From positions 1,816,839 through 1,880,838 of the forward strand of contig NZ_CM001377.1 in NCBI RefSeq assembly GCF_000237825.1: 64,000 nucleotides of DNA. Reading direction: 5' to 3'. Positions 16,028 through 25,768 of this stretch are shown here, piece by piece; the stretch's first letter is position 1; each line of letters opens with the position of its first letter. A program made the position numbers and the translations under genes. Origin of the DNA: Thermanaerovibrio velox DSM 12556. Lineage in GTDB: Bacteria; Synergistota; Synergistia; Synergistales; Synergistaceae. The notes under the pieces were generated by a model that was not told the DNA's origin, searched no databases, and saw nothing but the letters and a program-made list of their open reading frames with translations.

Positions 16028-16795
16028 CTATATAAATTTAGCCAGGATAGCCAAAACCCCTATCTCTCCCAGGACCTCGCAGGCCCCGAGCACATCTCCG
16101 TTAACTCCTCCCATCCTTTGGTTCATCCAAATCGCCATGAGGGCCCCCAAAAGTCCGGAGAGCCCCAGTAGCCCCAGGAGGAGCGGCCATGGGAGGACGA
16201 TTGCGAACGGGGCGCACCAAAGGGCCCCGAGCGCCAGGTGGGGCCCTTTCAACCTTCCAACGAACACCCCGCCTAGCCCTGATACCCAGGGGTACCTGCC
16301 GAGGAAGGCACATGCCAGCAGGGAAAACCTACCCAATGCACCAGCCAGGGCAAGCCCCAGGGGCAGGTGAACTCCCCGCAGATCCCCGCAGGCGGAGCAC
16401 CAGGCCAGAAGGCCCAACACCATGCCCATAACCCCGAAGGCCCCGGAACGGCTGTCCTTCATCACCTCCCTCATGGCATCACCCCTTCGACCGGACCCAA
16501 GGCCGTCCCAGAGGTCTGCAAAGCCGTCCAGATGCAGGGACCACCCCAAAAGGGAGTAGGCGGACCCGCAAAGAGCTCCAGTCAGCAGGCCAGGCAGCCC
16601 CTGAAACGCCACCAGCCCCACCGTCCCCACCATAAGACCCATCACGAGCCCCACCAGGGGGCCCAGGGCGAGCACCCCGGGGCTATCCGTCGTGGGATAC
16701 GAGTCCCCAAGCCTTGGCAGCCTGGTAAGGAGGTTCCACATGACCATGAAGCCCCGGGGGACGAAGACCAGGTACTCCTTCAACCCTTTAACCAT
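16028..16795 (-). CDS. cobS: Adenosylcobinamide-GDP ribazoletransferase
   Basis: 255 residues, polytopic membrane enzyme that joins alpha-ribazole to adenosylcobinamide-GDP in the last steps of cobalamin synthesis. Signatures: HLDGFADLWDGLGSG (metal-binding), MKDSRSGAFGVMGMVL and GGVNGDVLGACEVLGE. Five to seven hydrophobic helices. It overlaps the upstream cobU by 16 bp, so the two are coupled. No other cob genes are in the window, suggesting cobinamide salvage or a dispersed pathway. Confidence 0.95.
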   Translation of the reverse strand: MVKGLKEYLVFVPRGFMVMWNLLTRLPRLGDSYPTTDSPGVLALGPLVGLVMGLMVGTVGLVAFQGLPGLLTGALCGSAYSLLGWSLHLDGFADLWDGLGSGRRGDAMREVMKDSRSGAFGVMGMVLGLLAWCSACGDLRGVHLPLGLALAGALGRFSLLACAFLGRYPWVSGLGGVFVGRLKGPHLALGALWCAPFAIVLPWPLLLGLLGLSGLLGALMAIWMNQRMGGVNGDVLGACEVLGEIGVLAILAKFI

Positions 16796-17316
16796 ATGGG
16801 CATCCCCGCGGCCACCAAGGCCACCCTATCGCAGAGCCCCGCGGCCCTTGAGTTGGCCATCCCCTGAAGCTCCTGGAAACGCCTGCCCATCCGGTTAGGG
16901 GGCACCAGGGAAAAACCCACCTCGTTTGACACCACCACCATCCGGCCCTTCACGGGGACGCGGAAGAGCTCCTCCACCATGCCGAGGGCCCTCTCCAGGA
17001 GCTCCCTCCAATCCTCCAGGGGCCCCTCAAATGCAGGGTCCCCAAGGCAGATTCGGCTCAGCCAAACGGTAAGACAGTCCACCAACAGGTCCCCATCAAA
17101 GGACCGGACCGCCTCCGCCAGGTCCTCGGGCCTTCCCTCCCAGGTGAGCCAGTGGTCCGGACGCCTAACCCGATGAAGCCTTACCCGCTCCTCCATCTCA
17201 CGGTCCAACAGCTCCGCGGTGGCACAGTAAAGAACCCTGCGATCCCCGGACAGCAAGGACTCCGCAAAGCGACTCTTACCGCTCCTCACCCCTCCCAAGA
17301 TCAATACCCTCTCCAC
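16780..17316 (-). CDS. cobU: Adenosylcobinamide kinase / guanylyltransferase
   Basis: 178 residues; phosphorylates and guanylates adenosylcobinamide before CobS. P-loop LILGGVRSGKSRFAE at the N-terminus, the RLHRVRRPDHWLTWE segment around the guanylylated His, LLVDCLTVWLSR (Walker B-like) and VVVSNEVGFSLVPPNRMGRR are family signatures. GTG 17316 is 8 nt after GGAGGTG; the longer in-frame start would run through the promoter region. Operon cobU-cobS, divergent from the threonine dehydratase gene. Confidence 0.95.
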   Translation of the reverse strand: MERVLILGGVRSGKSRFAESLLSGDRRVLYCATAELLDREMEERVRLHRVRRPDHWLTWEGRPEDLAEAVRSFDGDLLVDCLTVWLSRICLGDPAFEGPLEDWRELLERALGMVEELFRVPVKGRMVVVSNEVGFSLVPPNRMGRRFQELQGMANSRAAGLCDRVALVAAGMPIWLKG

Positions 17317-17384
17317 TGGAACAACACCTCCGTTTAGGTTATTATCATCATGAAGACACCCTAAGTCAAAGGAGGTCAATCCAG

Positions 17385-18389
17385 TTGGCAAAGCAGCTCA
17401 ACATAAACCCCTCCATCACCGACTCCCTGATGGCCTATCGGTTTCTAAAGGGCAAGGTAAGGCACACCCCTACGGAGCTATCAAGCCCCTTGAGCGCCCT
17501 TTCGGGGGCCGCGGTCTACCTCAAGTGGGAGAACCAACAGATATGCGGGGCCTTCAAGGTTAGGGGGGCCCTGTTCAAGATGAACAGCCTGGACCCGGCA
17601 AAGCGGGCGAAGGGGGTGGTGACCGCCTCCAGCGGAAACCATGCCCAGGGGGTCGCCATGGCGGCCAGCGCCCTGGGGGTCAAGGGCATCATATGCGTGC
17701 CCTCCACTTGCCCGGAGACCAAGAAAGAGGCCATCTCAAGGCTAGGAGGCCCTTGGATAACCCTCAAGGTGGTTCAGGGCTCCTACGACCAGGCGGAGGA
17801 GGAGGCCTTGAGGCTCTCCCGGGAGGAGGGGATGGAGTTCATCTCCGCCTTTGAAGACCACCATATCGTATGCGGGGCCTCCACCATAGGCATCGAGATG
17901 ATGATGGACCAGCCCGACCTGGACGTTATAATCGTCCCCGCCGGCGGAGGGGGTCTCATGAACGGGGTGGCCCTGGCGGCCTGCCACCTGCGCCCGGGCA
18001 TCAAGGTATACGGGGTCCAGTCCGAGGCGTCCAACCCTTACGTGGTCTCCTGGGAGGACGGGATAGTTAAGGACGTGGAATACCTTCCCACCCTGGCGGA
18101 CGGCCTGGCGGGGTACATCCCCCAGAGCCTGTTGGACCTCGCCAAGACCCGCATGGCGGGGATGGTCCAGGTCACCGAGCGCTCCATCGGACGGGCCATG
18201 GCGTTCCTGCTGCATCATCACCACCAGGTGGTGGAGGGCTCCGGCGCGGTCGGGGTGGCGGCCATCCTGGAGAAACGCCTGGACCTAAGGGGTCTTAAGG
18301 TGGGGATAGTGATCTCCGGGGGGAACGTGGACTCCCACCGCCTCCGGCAGGTGCTGGACGAACACCTGGAAGGGGTGAAGAACCTCTAG
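17385..18389 (+). CDS. Threonine/serine dehydratase (PLP fold type II)
   Basis: 334 residues. KWENQQICGAFKVRGALFKM holds the PLP lysine, TASSGNHAQGVAMAA the phosphate/amide site, VPAGGGGLMNGVALA the Gly-rich phosphate cup, and VISGGNVD the C-terminal signature. Without an ACT domain it matches catabolic-type threonine ammonia-lyases (TdcB-like), giving 2-oxobutyrate and ammonia, consistent with amino-acid fermentation. Biosynthetic use for isoleucine cannot be excluded. Start is TTG 17385 after GGAGG. Divergent from cobU. Confidence 0.9.
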   Translation: MAKQLNINPSITDSLMAYRFLKGKVRHTPTELSSPLSALSGAAVYLKWENQQICGAFKVRGALFKMNSLDPAKRAKGVVTASSGNHAQGVAMAASALGVKGIICVPSTCPETKKEAISRLGGPWITLKVVQGSYDQAEEEALRLSREEGMEFISAFEDHHIVCGASTIGIEMMMDQPDLDVIIVPAGGGGLMNGVALAACHLRPGIKVYGVQSEASNPYVVSWEDGIVKDVEYLPTLADGLAGYIPQSLLDLAKTRMAGMVQVTERSIGRAMAFLLHHHHQVVEGSGAVGVAAILEKRLDLRGLKVGIVISGGNVDSHRLRQVLDEHLEGVKNL

Positions 18390-18401
18390 CCCCTGCCCCT
18401 C

Positions 18402-21400
18402 TCACTCCTCTTGATCCTGCCCCTTGGGCACGAATATGTTGAGGAGGTTGTCTATGATCTGCTCCTGCAGCTGACCTCCCACGTTGTCCCCGCTGGAACC
18501 CCCGGTGGGGACTTCTATGTTTAGCCGGATCTCCCGCTCCTCCTTCTTGGTTCCCCCGGAGGGGCCGGTCTCCCTGGGCCGGTTGGGGGAGTAGACCTTG
18601 AGGTTGCTTACGGTGGGGTTCGACACCGTGCCCCTCACCTGGAAAGATACGTCCCGGAACTGTCCGCTGGCCCATCCACCGATGGCACCGCTCAACACGT
18701 TCCTCAAAAGCGATTGGGTGTTCAAGCCGGAGGAGATGACCCCGCCTATCACGCCGGTCACGGCGTTGAGCCCCCTGGAGTTGAGGTTGCCGTAGCAGTT
18801 GAGGTTTAAGGCCCCGCTCCCCAGGACGGACCCATCGAACATCATGTACCGATAAAGCCGATCCCCCGGAGGAGCGGATATCCTGCTCCCGGGCAGCAAG
18901 AAGAGATCCGCCCCCTCAAGCTCATAGGAGATCCCCACCTCTTTGAAGGAAACCTTCTTGGCCCCCATGGCGGACTCCATGGGGGGCTCAAAGCCCCAGA
19001 AGCCGCCGTCCCGGAGGGACAGCTTCCCCCTGCCCCGCTTCGTGCTGGTCCTGTTCACATCCCCCTGAAGCGATAGGGTTAGGGATCCCCTTCCCGACCC
19101 CTTCAGCTTCTTGCCAGGGTATAGGTCATCCCATACCTTCGAGAGGTCGAAGTCCTCTACGGATAGGTTGCCCCCGTACTTGGTGGAGGCCATTTCCCGG
19201 GAAAACTGAAGCCTCACGGAGCCTCCGTAGGCGCTCCCCCGCCCGTCCTCCACCACCAGGTAACCGCTGCCGTAGTAGAAGGGAAGGGTGAGTTGGTCCA
19301 GCTTCAACCCCTTCACCACCAGGGGGCTGAAGGCCATGACCCCACCTCCGGAAAGCCCCTTGCGATACGAGATCTCCGCGGAGATATCAACCTGCCCGGA
19401 CAGAGGTGCCCCCCCGAACCGGATCTTCCCAAGCAAATCGGAGACCTCAAGCCCCTTTCCCCTCACCGACAGGGCAAGGGAGGGGACATCCCCATCCATG
19501 CCAACCCTTCCCTTGGCGGATATCCTGCCCCCGCCGATGGAGGCAGAGGCGGAATCGATAACCACCCCGTCACGGCCCCCGTGGGCGGATATCTCCACGA
19601 CCCCAAGGTAGACGCCGCTGAAGGTCAAACCATCGGTCCTTCCCTTAAGGGTCACCGCCTCCTCCCCCTCGCCAGACCCGTAGCCCAGGGTCACCTCCCC
19701 GGAGAACCGGCCCCTCGCCAAACCCTCCAGGGGAGAGCCCAAGGCCCCCACGGATACGTCATGAATGGCCCCCCTCAACCGAACCTCCCCTCCCCTGGAC
19801 GATCCGGAGAGGTTGAAGCGGCCCCCAAGGGCCCCGCCCGTCATGGCGGGAACCTCCCAACCGCTCGGGGAGATCCGGACCTCCCCCGCAACGTCCTTCA
19901 ACGGAAGGCCATAGGCGGAGATGGACCTCCCGGACACCCGGACAAGGGCCTGAAACGCATCCCCGCCCCCGCTAACCCTAAGCCCCAGGGATAAGGCCCC
20001 CTTAAGCTTCGAAGCCATGTCAAGCATGGGGCTCAGGGCCTCCAAGGACACCGACGGGACGCTCCCCGAAAGTTCCACCGCTCCATCCCTGACCGCCCCC
20101 CGCATGAGGACCCGGGTCCCGAAGGCAGTCCCTCGAACCTCCAGGTTGTCGACCCTGCCGGCCCCGGGGCTTACGCCGGTCACCCTGAGGTCCCTCACAT
20201 CTATACCCCTGAAGGAGACCGCCCCGGAGGCATCGAAGGACACCACCGGAGCCCCCTTGGTGCCCCTTACGCTGAAAGTCCCGGACAAGGCCCCCGACGC
20301 TCGGTCCCCCAGGAAATGCTTGGCCGGGACCCCGCTGAAGGACCCCTGGGCGGTGACCTCCCCCCTACCCAGAAGGTCCGCTATGGACCCCGCCAAGGAG
20401 AACCTGCCGCCCATCAAACCAAAGGACAGACCGGACACCCGGAGCAAACCCTTGGAGCTCAAAAACGCCCCGTCCATGGATACCCGGTCCATCTTCAACC
20501 GCTTCCCCCCAAGGGAGATCTCCAAAGCCCCCCCGGAGGAGGAGAGACCCACGCCTAGCCCCTCCCCCTTGGAGTACGTGAGCTTGAAAGAACCGTTCAA
20601 AACCCCCTTGGGGTCCAACCTGCCGAGGTCGGGGAAGCGGTCCTTCAAAGCCCGAAGGTCCAACCCCCTGAAGGGGCCCCTGATGGACAGCCCCTTGCCC
20701 GTAACCGCCCCGGAGAAGGATGCCTTAACCCCCATCCACGAGGCGGATCCCTCCAGGCCCGTGCCGGACTGGGACAGGACCGCCTTGATGTGCAGGTCCT
20801 TGAGATCCTCCCCCGCCACCTGAACGCTTGCCCCAACTGCGTCCACCGTGCCGGACAACCGATGGGCCGAGTAGACCAGGTCCGTGGATACCCGTTCCAT
20901 CACCCCCCTGGAGCCCTCAAGCCAAGGGAACGTGTCATCCCAGGACTCCAGCCGAAAGGGCCCCCCGGAAAGCCTAAGCCGCAGGGACCAATTGGCCCCC
21001 ACGTCAAGGTAAACCCTCCCGGAAAGGGTGGTGCCGTTAATCTCCCCCCTGTCCACGATAAAAGCGAGCTTCCCCTGGGACAAGGTCCAGGAACCCCGGA
21101 GGGATTTTATTAAATAACCATTTATATTCAGCTCCTCCCCGCGGCCCTTGCCGTCCGCCACAAGGGCTGAGGGGGTACCCTTGAGGTCGAAAACCGTCCA
21201 GACCCGCCCCTCCAGGGAGTCCATCCAATGGTACCTCCTGCCGAGGGCCCCCAGGAGGTCCCTGAGCCTTCGGATCTCCATTCCCTTCAACGATCCCGTG
21301 AGCTCCAGCTGGTCTCCCCCGGCCCCCTTCAGCTCCAGCTCCCCATCCGCCAGCTTAAGCCGAAGGGACAACTCATTCTTTGGGGCCTTAGGGTTCCAAA

Positions 21401-21950
21401 GCTCCCCCCGGGCGAAGAGGGGAGCCCCGGCGAAGGTCCCATCCAAGGAGAACCGGTACCCCTCATCGGGGAACTGGATCCGTCCAGTCTCTAACGTGAT
21501 GACCCCCCGGGATGTGGTTATGACCCCGTCCTTCACCCTTATCTCGTCGAAGGGCATCCTCTCCCCGGACTTCCCCTTGGGCTTCAGGGATCTCATAACG
21601 TCTAAATCCCCCTCCAGGGAGTAAAATTGTACCGTCGAGAGCCTGGGCCTGCCCCGCAGGAGGTCCAGGAGCGACAGGGAAAGCCGGACGTTCCGGGCCC
21701 TGAGGACGATCCGGCCCTCGGGGTCCCGGATGACGAGGTCCGCGGCGTCGTAACCCACAAAGGGGTTGCCGGAGAAAGACCCGGCCTCCATGGATCCACC
21801 TATGGAGTCCTTAATACCCTTGGAGAGGGCATCCTGGACGTTGCGGCTGTAGAGGTCGCTATTTCGAAGCACCGTCGCCAGGGGGACCGTGGCAAGGGCG
21901 ATGGCGGCAAAGGCACCTACCAGGACGGCCAGGACCTTGATGCCCCTCAT
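18402..21950 (-). CDS. Large AsmA-like / TamB-like envelope protein
   Basis: About 1182 residues. N-terminal uncleaved signal anchor (IKVLAVLVGAFAAIALATVP), then 1100 residues of repeating amphipathic beta-strand units (many 'LxGSxxxxxLRG..G' and 'FSGxxxGxxLxVxG' patterns), as in the AsmA/YdbH/TamB repeating beta-groove superfamily that bridges inner and outer membranes and moves phospholipids. The C-terminal 250 residues (from VEDFDLSKVWDDLYPGKKLK) fit the conserved AsmA-like C-terminal region. ATG 21950 follows GAGGTGA. A diderm envelope is implied. Monocistronic, convergent with the threonine dehydratase gene. Confidence 0.8.
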   Translation of the reverse strand: MRGIKVLAVLVGAFAAIALATVPLATVLRNSDLYSRNVQDALSKGIKDSIGGSMEAGSFSGNPFVGYDAADLVIRDPEGRIVLRARNVRLSLSLLDLLRGRPRLSTVQFYSLEGDLDVMRSLKPKGKSGERMPFDEIRVKDGVITTSRGVITLETGRIQFPDEGYRFSLDGTFAGAPLFARGELWNPKAPKNELSLRLKLADGELELKGAGGDQLELTGSLKGMEIRRLRDLLGALGRRYHWMDSLEGRVWTVFDLKGTPSALVADGKGRGEELNINGYLIKSLRGSWTLSQGKLAFIVDRGEINGTTLSGRVYLDVGANWSLRLRLSGGPFRLESWDDTFPWLEGSRGVMERVSTDLVYSAHRLSGTVDAVGASVQVAGEDLKDLHIKAVLSQSGTGLEGSASWMGVKASFSGAVTGKGLSIRGPFRGLDLRALKDRFPDLGRLDPKGVLNGSFKLTYSKGEGLGVGLSSSGGALEISLGGKRLKMDRVSMDGAFLSSKGLLRVSGLSFGLMGGRFSLAGSIADLLGRGEVTAQGSFSGVPAKHFLGDRASGALSGTFSVRGTKGAPVVSFDASGAVSFRGIDVRDLRVTGVSPGAGRVDNLEVRGTAFGTRVLMRGAVRDGAVELSGSVPSVSLEALSPMLDMASKLKGALSLGLRVSGGGDAFQALVRVSGRSISAYGLPLKDVAGEVRISPSGWEVPAMTGGALGGRFNLSGSSRGGEVRLRGAIHDVSVGALGSPLEGLARGRFSGEVTLGYGSGEGEEAVTLKGRTDGLTFSGVYLGVVEISAHGGRDGVVIDSASASIGGGRISAKGRVGMDGDVPSLALSVRGKGLEVSDLLGKIRFGGAPLSGQVDISAEISYRKGLSGGGVMAFSPLVVKGLKLDQLTLPFYYGSGYLVVEDGRGSAYGGSVRLQFSREMASTKYGGNLSVEDFDLSKVWDDLYPGKKLKGSGRGSLTLSLQGDVNRTSTKRGRGKLSLRDGGFWGFEPPMESAMGAKKVSFKEVGISYELEGADLFLLPGSRISAPPGDRLYRYMMFDGSVLGSGALNLNCYGNLNSRGLNAVTGVIGGVISSGLNTQSLLRNVLSGAIGGWASGQFRDVSFQVRGTVSNPTVSNLKVYSPNRPRETGPSGGTKKEEREIRLNIEVPTGGSSGDNVGGQLQEQIIDNLLNIFVPKGQDQEE

Positions 21951-21967
21951 GGGATCACCTCTCGTTC

Positions 21968-21987
21968 TTTGGTATAAATTGCAAAAT
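21968..21987 (+). promoter_or_regulatory. Extended -10 promoter element
   Basis: TTTGGTATAAATTGCAAAAT: TGG-TATAAA extended -10, about 55 nt before the LarE-like gene. Nearly identical to the element at 43041-43060 (one mismatch in 20). Confidence 0.5.
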
Positions 21988-22039
21988 CCCCATTTATACG
22001 GGACCATCCGATTTTATCACGCGGGAGGCGGGTTTAAAA

Positions 22040-22882
22040 TTGGAAACCAGGCTGGCAAAAGGGATTGAAGGCATAAGGATGGAGTTGGGATCCGCCCGCT
22101 TTAGGGGGATTGGGATCATATTCTCCGGGAGCCCCGGAAGCGTGCTGCTGGCCAGGATCGCCGGGGAGGTGATGGGAAGAGATCGGGTCAAACTGATCCT
22201 GGTACGATCCCCCCTTTGGCACCGGGAGGCCCTTGACTTCGCCGCCCGATGGGCGGAGGAGTTCAACTTCCAAGTCCTCACGGTTGAGATCGAGGAGGAA
22301 GGGCTTCAGGAGGTCCTGGAGAACCGGCCAGACCGCTGCTACCTTTGCAGGAAGCTCATGCACCGCATCATAGCCGGGGCGCTGCCGGACCGGTGGGGCA
22401 TATGCGACCCCCTCACGGTGGAGACCCTTATAACCCAGAAGTACGGGACCAGGGCCTGCTCAGAGGACCGGATCATGCTGCCCCTTGGAGACCATGGCAT
22501 GGGGAAGTTCGAAGTGGTAAGGGCTCTGTCCGCCATGGGGCTCCACTGGAGGGGCTATCGGGGGGTGAAATGCCTGGCCCAAATGGCATACCCGGGGCTT
22601 AGCCTCAAAGACCGAGGGATGGAGAGGTTGAAGGTCCTTGGGGAGGTCCAGCATTGGGTCCTTGGGAGGTACGAGCTTAAGCTGCTGGACCATGACACGG
22701 CGGTGCTGAAGCCCCTCTCGGACAAGCCCTGGGGATGGGAGGCGGTGAGGGACCGCCTCCTGGCCGAGGGGTTTAAAAGGGTGCTCATGGACGTTACACA
22801 CCCGGCCCAGCCTCAAATGGGAACCCCCATGCCGGAACCGCCGGTCCCCATAAGGCTCCTGCATCAATCTCCGTTTGAATAA
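22040..22882 (+). CDS. LarE-like PP-loop protein, degenerate
   Basis: 280 residues. Resembles LarE, the ATP-dependent sacrificial sulfur transferase that thiolates a nicotinate-derived cofactor. The N-terminal PP-loop is altered: GIIFSGSPGSVLLARIA replaces the family SGGxDS. The LarE marker NRPDRCYLCRKLM is present (family NPPDRCYxCK). The sulfur-donor cysteine region is KCLAQMAYPGL where LarE has PCLASRxPYG, so the Cys is kept but the Ser-Arg is lost. Start is TTG 22040 after GGGAGG. No larB/larC is near. Function may differ from LarE. Confidence 0.7.
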   Translation: METRLAKGIEGIRMELGSARFRGIGIIFSGSPGSVLLARIAGEVMGRDRVKLILVRSPLWHREALDFAARWAEEFNFQVLTVEIEEEGLQEVLENRPDRCYLCRKLMHRIIAGALPDRWGICDPLTVETLITQKYGTRACSEDRIMLPLGDHGMGKFEVVRALSAMGLHWRGYRGVKCLAQMAYPGLSLKDRGMERLKVLGEVQHWVLGRYELKLLDHDTAVLKPLSDKPWGWEAVRDRLLAEGFKRVLMDVTHPAQPQMGTPMPEPPVPIRLLHQSPFE

Positions 22883-22885
22883 CCC

Positions 22886-23674
22886 CTAGTTCATCTTCTG
22901 GGCGGGGTCTATCCAGCGGACATGCCAACCCCTGGAGGAAGCGGTGAGACACCCCCATATTACAAGCCGGTCCCCGGGCTGCAGGGATGAGAAGTCGTAG
23001 ACCCCCGGGTAGCTCAGGATATGCAGGAAGCCCCGGTCCCCCCATATCCGCACCGTACCACCCTTTGACTGGGTGATCTTCTTCACCTTGATCTCCGCAC
23101 GGATCCAACGGCCTCGAAGCTTACCCGCGAAGGCCTTGATCTGGGCCTCGGAGAAACCCCTGGACCTGTCCCTGCTGGGCCCCCAAAGGCCGAGGCCCTT
23201 CTCCTTGGCCTCCATGACGGCCCCCCTCACCCGCCAGGCACCGGAATCGTTAGGGGGTACTACCATGCTGAGTCCTAGCCCCCGGGCAGCCAAGGCCTCG
23301 CTTACCCGCACCCACCGGCCCTCAAGGTTGACCATAGGGGTCCCAAGAAGCCTTCCGTACTTATCCTCCCTCTCCGCGTCGAACTCTATCCTTATCGCCC
23401 GACCCATGACAAGCTTCCGGTTGAGCTCCGCCGCGGCCTCCCCAAACTCCTCCTCCCCCCGTTGGGGATGATGCAGCTCAGGTGTGTCTATATATAGGTA
23501 GCGAAGGGTCTTAACATCCCCGGACAAGCGGACCTTAACGGTGTCCCCGTCCGAGACGTCCACCACAACCCCCTCCGCGGAAGGCCCCGCCACACCGGCA
23601 CCGCGGAGAACCCCCAGGACCGCCAGCGCCAGCCCCAGGAGAACCCCCAGTCTGTTCCCGTGGAACTTCCTCAC
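22886..23674 (-). CDS. Secreted staphylococcal-nuclease-like protein
   Basis: 262 residues. Signal peptide (LGVLLGLALAVLGVLRGAGVA) then an SNase OB-fold (about 40-160): VVVDVSDGDTVKVRL, LRYLYIDTPELHHP, REDKYGRLLG with the catalytic Asp/Arg/Glu pattern largely present, and EALAARGLG. A C-terminal extension (about 165-262, SEAQIKAFAGKLRGRWIRAE onward) looks like a second small beta domain. Predicted Ca-dependent extracellular nuclease. GTG 23674 is 8 nt after GGAGGTG and overlaps the upstream stop (GTGA), so it is coupled to the preceding gene. Confidence 0.88.
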   Translation of the reverse strand: MRKFHGNRLGVLLGLALAVLGVLRGAGVAGPSAEGVVVDVSDGDTVKVRLSGDVKTLRYLYIDTPELHHPQRGEEEFGEAAAELNRKLVMGRAIRIEFDAEREDKYGRLLGTPMVNLEGRWVRVSEALAARGLGLSMVVPPNDSGAWRVRGAVMEAKEKGLGLWGPSRDRSRGFSEAQIKAFAGKLRGRWIRAEIKVKKITQSKGGTVRIWGDRGFLHILSYPGVYDFSSLQPGDRLVIWGCLTASSRGWHVRWIDPAQKMN

Positions 23675-24384
23675 AGAAAGCTCACCTCCAAAGAGTATCC
23701 GTCCATGTCCATGAGATGCCCACCCCGGACCATCCAGGAGAGGGCATCCCGATCCCGGCCCCACCGGTGGAAGACCCATCCGGTGACCCCAAGGGAACGA
23801 TACAGCTCCCCCGCGGGGGGATAGGGTTCCGGCCCCAGGATGACCTCCTCAAAACCCTCAAGGGCACCAGGGGGAAGACACCAGGGCATCCAGGACACCG
23901 CCTCCGGCAAGACCCAGAGCATCGGGGCCCCGAACCGCAACAACCGCCCCCACCACTGCCCCACCTCGTCATCCCTGCTGGGACGATCCACCACTACACA
24001 CTCCACGGAAAGCTCCATCCGAAGGAGCGCGGTCAGCTCAGACCTCCCGAGCACCACCGCCCCCCTACCGCGCCGGGACGCCAAGTAATCCGGCAAAGGG
24101 ATCCCGCCAGCGGGCCTGGGCAACAGGGAGTCCATGGCCGCAAGGCCCAGGGCCCTCCTTCGGGAATCCCCCATCCCGATAAGGGGCATCAGGGCGGACA
24201 GGGGCACCCTGGGGGGCAAAGCCTTGAACCAGCGCCTCCCCGCGGAGCCATCGCCCCCCAATGCCCAGGCGGCGCCAAGGTGCCTTGAGGAGACCCAGGA
24301 GTGGTTCACCCCAAGGCCGAACACCCCATCCACCCCCTCCGCCAGCGGGGAGGCGAAATCACAGAACCGCCCGAGCCAACCCAT
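23671..24384 (-). CDS. Putative DUF4213/DUF364-like protein
   Basis: 237 residues, recognised only loosely. The N-terminal half has VFGLGVNHSWVSSRH and ALGLAAMDSLLPRPAG, similar to DUF4213 ('GLAAlNALL'). The C-terminal half has GRGAVVLGRSELTALLRMEL and a Rossmann-like order of strands like DUF364, a family proposed to bind heavy metals. Very Pro/Trp-rich. ATG 24384 follows GGGGGTG. Overlaps the nuclease gene by 4 bp. First gene before the centromere desert. Confidence 0.55.
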   Translation of the reverse strand: MGWLGRFCDFASPLAEGVDGVFGLGVNHSWVSSRHLGAAWALGGDGSAGRRWFKALPPRVPLSALMPLIGMGDSRRRALGLAAMDSLLPRPAGGIPLPDYLASRRGRGAVVLGRSELTALLRMELSVECVVVDRPSRDDEVGQWWGRLLRFGAPMLWVLPEAVSWMPWCLPPGALEGFEEVILGPEPYPPAGELYRSLGVTGWVFHRWGRDRDALSWMVRGGHLMDMDGYSLEVSFL

Positions 24385-24405
24385 CCGACACCCCCATTTC
24401 CTGGG

Positions 24406-24419
24406 AAATAACCCCCTCA
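24406..24419. other. Noc-site-like palindrome (one mismatch)
   Basis: ATTTCCTGGGAAAT, 13 of 14 identical to ATTTCCCGGGAAAT. It lies 21 bp from parS site 2. Confidence 0.6.
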
Positions 24420-24440
24420 GGCCCAGGGCGAAGGGCCCGA

Positions 24441-24456
24441 GGTTTCACGTGAAACC
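24441..24456. other. parS: parS site 2
   Basis: GGTTTCACGTGAAACC, a perfect 16-bp palindrome with the invariant TTTCACGTGAAA core; the outer bases differ from site 1 (GG/CC instead of TG/CA). Confidence 0.85.
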
Positions 24457-25768
24457 CCGCGGGGGCCGCCCCAACCCCAAGGTCTTAACCCTTACCGCGC
24501 GCACAACCCACAACCATCGCCATATCACCGCCTGGACTTTAGCCGATGCACCGCCCCAAGTCGATGCGAGCTTCCAACACGACTCGCGGGGAAGAGCCAC
24601 AAGGCAGCGACAAGGTCCACAGGGGGAATAAGACGCAACACCCCCGGGAAGGGATCAACGGACAAGCCCCATTGCTCCTTGCCCCAGACCTTCGTCCTCC
24701 GCCCTACTCCAAAGCCTGCCACCCAGCAACCCATGGACCGGCGCCCAAAAACCTCCGCCGATGTCATAGGGGCGCCCTGCCGTGGGATAGGAAACGGAGA
24801 AACGCCACGGGGCACAATGTGGGCCATGCCCCTTGCCGGCGGCTCCTGGCTAAGACCAACCTCATGAGGACGATAAGTCCATGGGCAGAAACGCTCGGGA
24901 CGACACGGACCTCGACGAAATCGCCCACCGCGCAGGGAGCGCCGAGCCAACACAGGAGTAAATGATACTAAAACCCCAAGGCCCGGTAAACCCATGGCGG
25001 CCAAGGGCCAAGGGCTCACGGACTCCCAAGGCCCCCGAAGGTCCGCCGCGGGGCATGGAACACTGGAATAACGGGACAAGAGACCGCCGCGGCGCACTAC
25101 CTCCAGATCGACTAAGACCATGACAACCCCTGCCCCACGCCACCGGACCCACCGGCACGACTGGCAAGGCCGGCAAGGCCTGGCGCGCCACCGGAACCGG
25201 ACTCGTCACAAGCATGTGACGCAAGTGGCACGCGGGGTACATCCCCAAGCCAAACCACGATGCCCCGCGGGGGGCGGTGAGCGCCGCCGGGACGGGGCCT
25301 GGCGGGAGCGATGACACCGGGGGAAAGGGTCTGCCGATGGATGACCCGTGGAGTCCTCAGGGAGGGGACATCGAGGGTGGGGCCCGGAAGATCGGGGTGG
25401 GCACATGAACCTGGAATGCCGCCTCGCTGTTAGTGGTTGGCGGACATGGGGGGAACGGAATAAAGCCCTCCCCAAGCCCTCCTGGGTTGCCCATACGCCA
25501 CCTGCGTCCCCAAGCTCCCAAAAGCCATCCCGAATGCAAAATGCGAACCCAGGGGACAAGGATGCCCGTCGTCGAAGACCGACCTCCCGAGACCACCATC
25601 AACGCTCAAAGAGGCGGCGCGCAACACGCCGCATCGTGGGGCACAAAACCCCAAGGGGTCCAAGCCCCATCGGAGCACCCATCATCCCTCCTTGGGAAAT
25701 GGGTTTTGCAGACCCGGCGACAGCGGGTGGCCCGGGGATAATCCTACCGGACCACCCGCGATAGATCC

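Noticed and set aside
19192..19205. Fourth Noc-like palindrome (ATTTCCCGGGAAAA)
   Set aside because: One mismatch and inside the AsmA-like coding region where Ser-Arg-Glu codons explain it; too weak to list as a site.
18402..22007. AsmA-like frame starting at 22007
   Set aside because: The extra residues would overlap the promoter region; ATG 21950 has GAGGTGA and precedes the signal anchor directly.
24525..25559. Overlapping open frames on both strands of the first desert
   Set aside because: No ribosome sites, low-complexity composition, and no frame outcompetes the others, as expected of GC-rich non-coding DNA.
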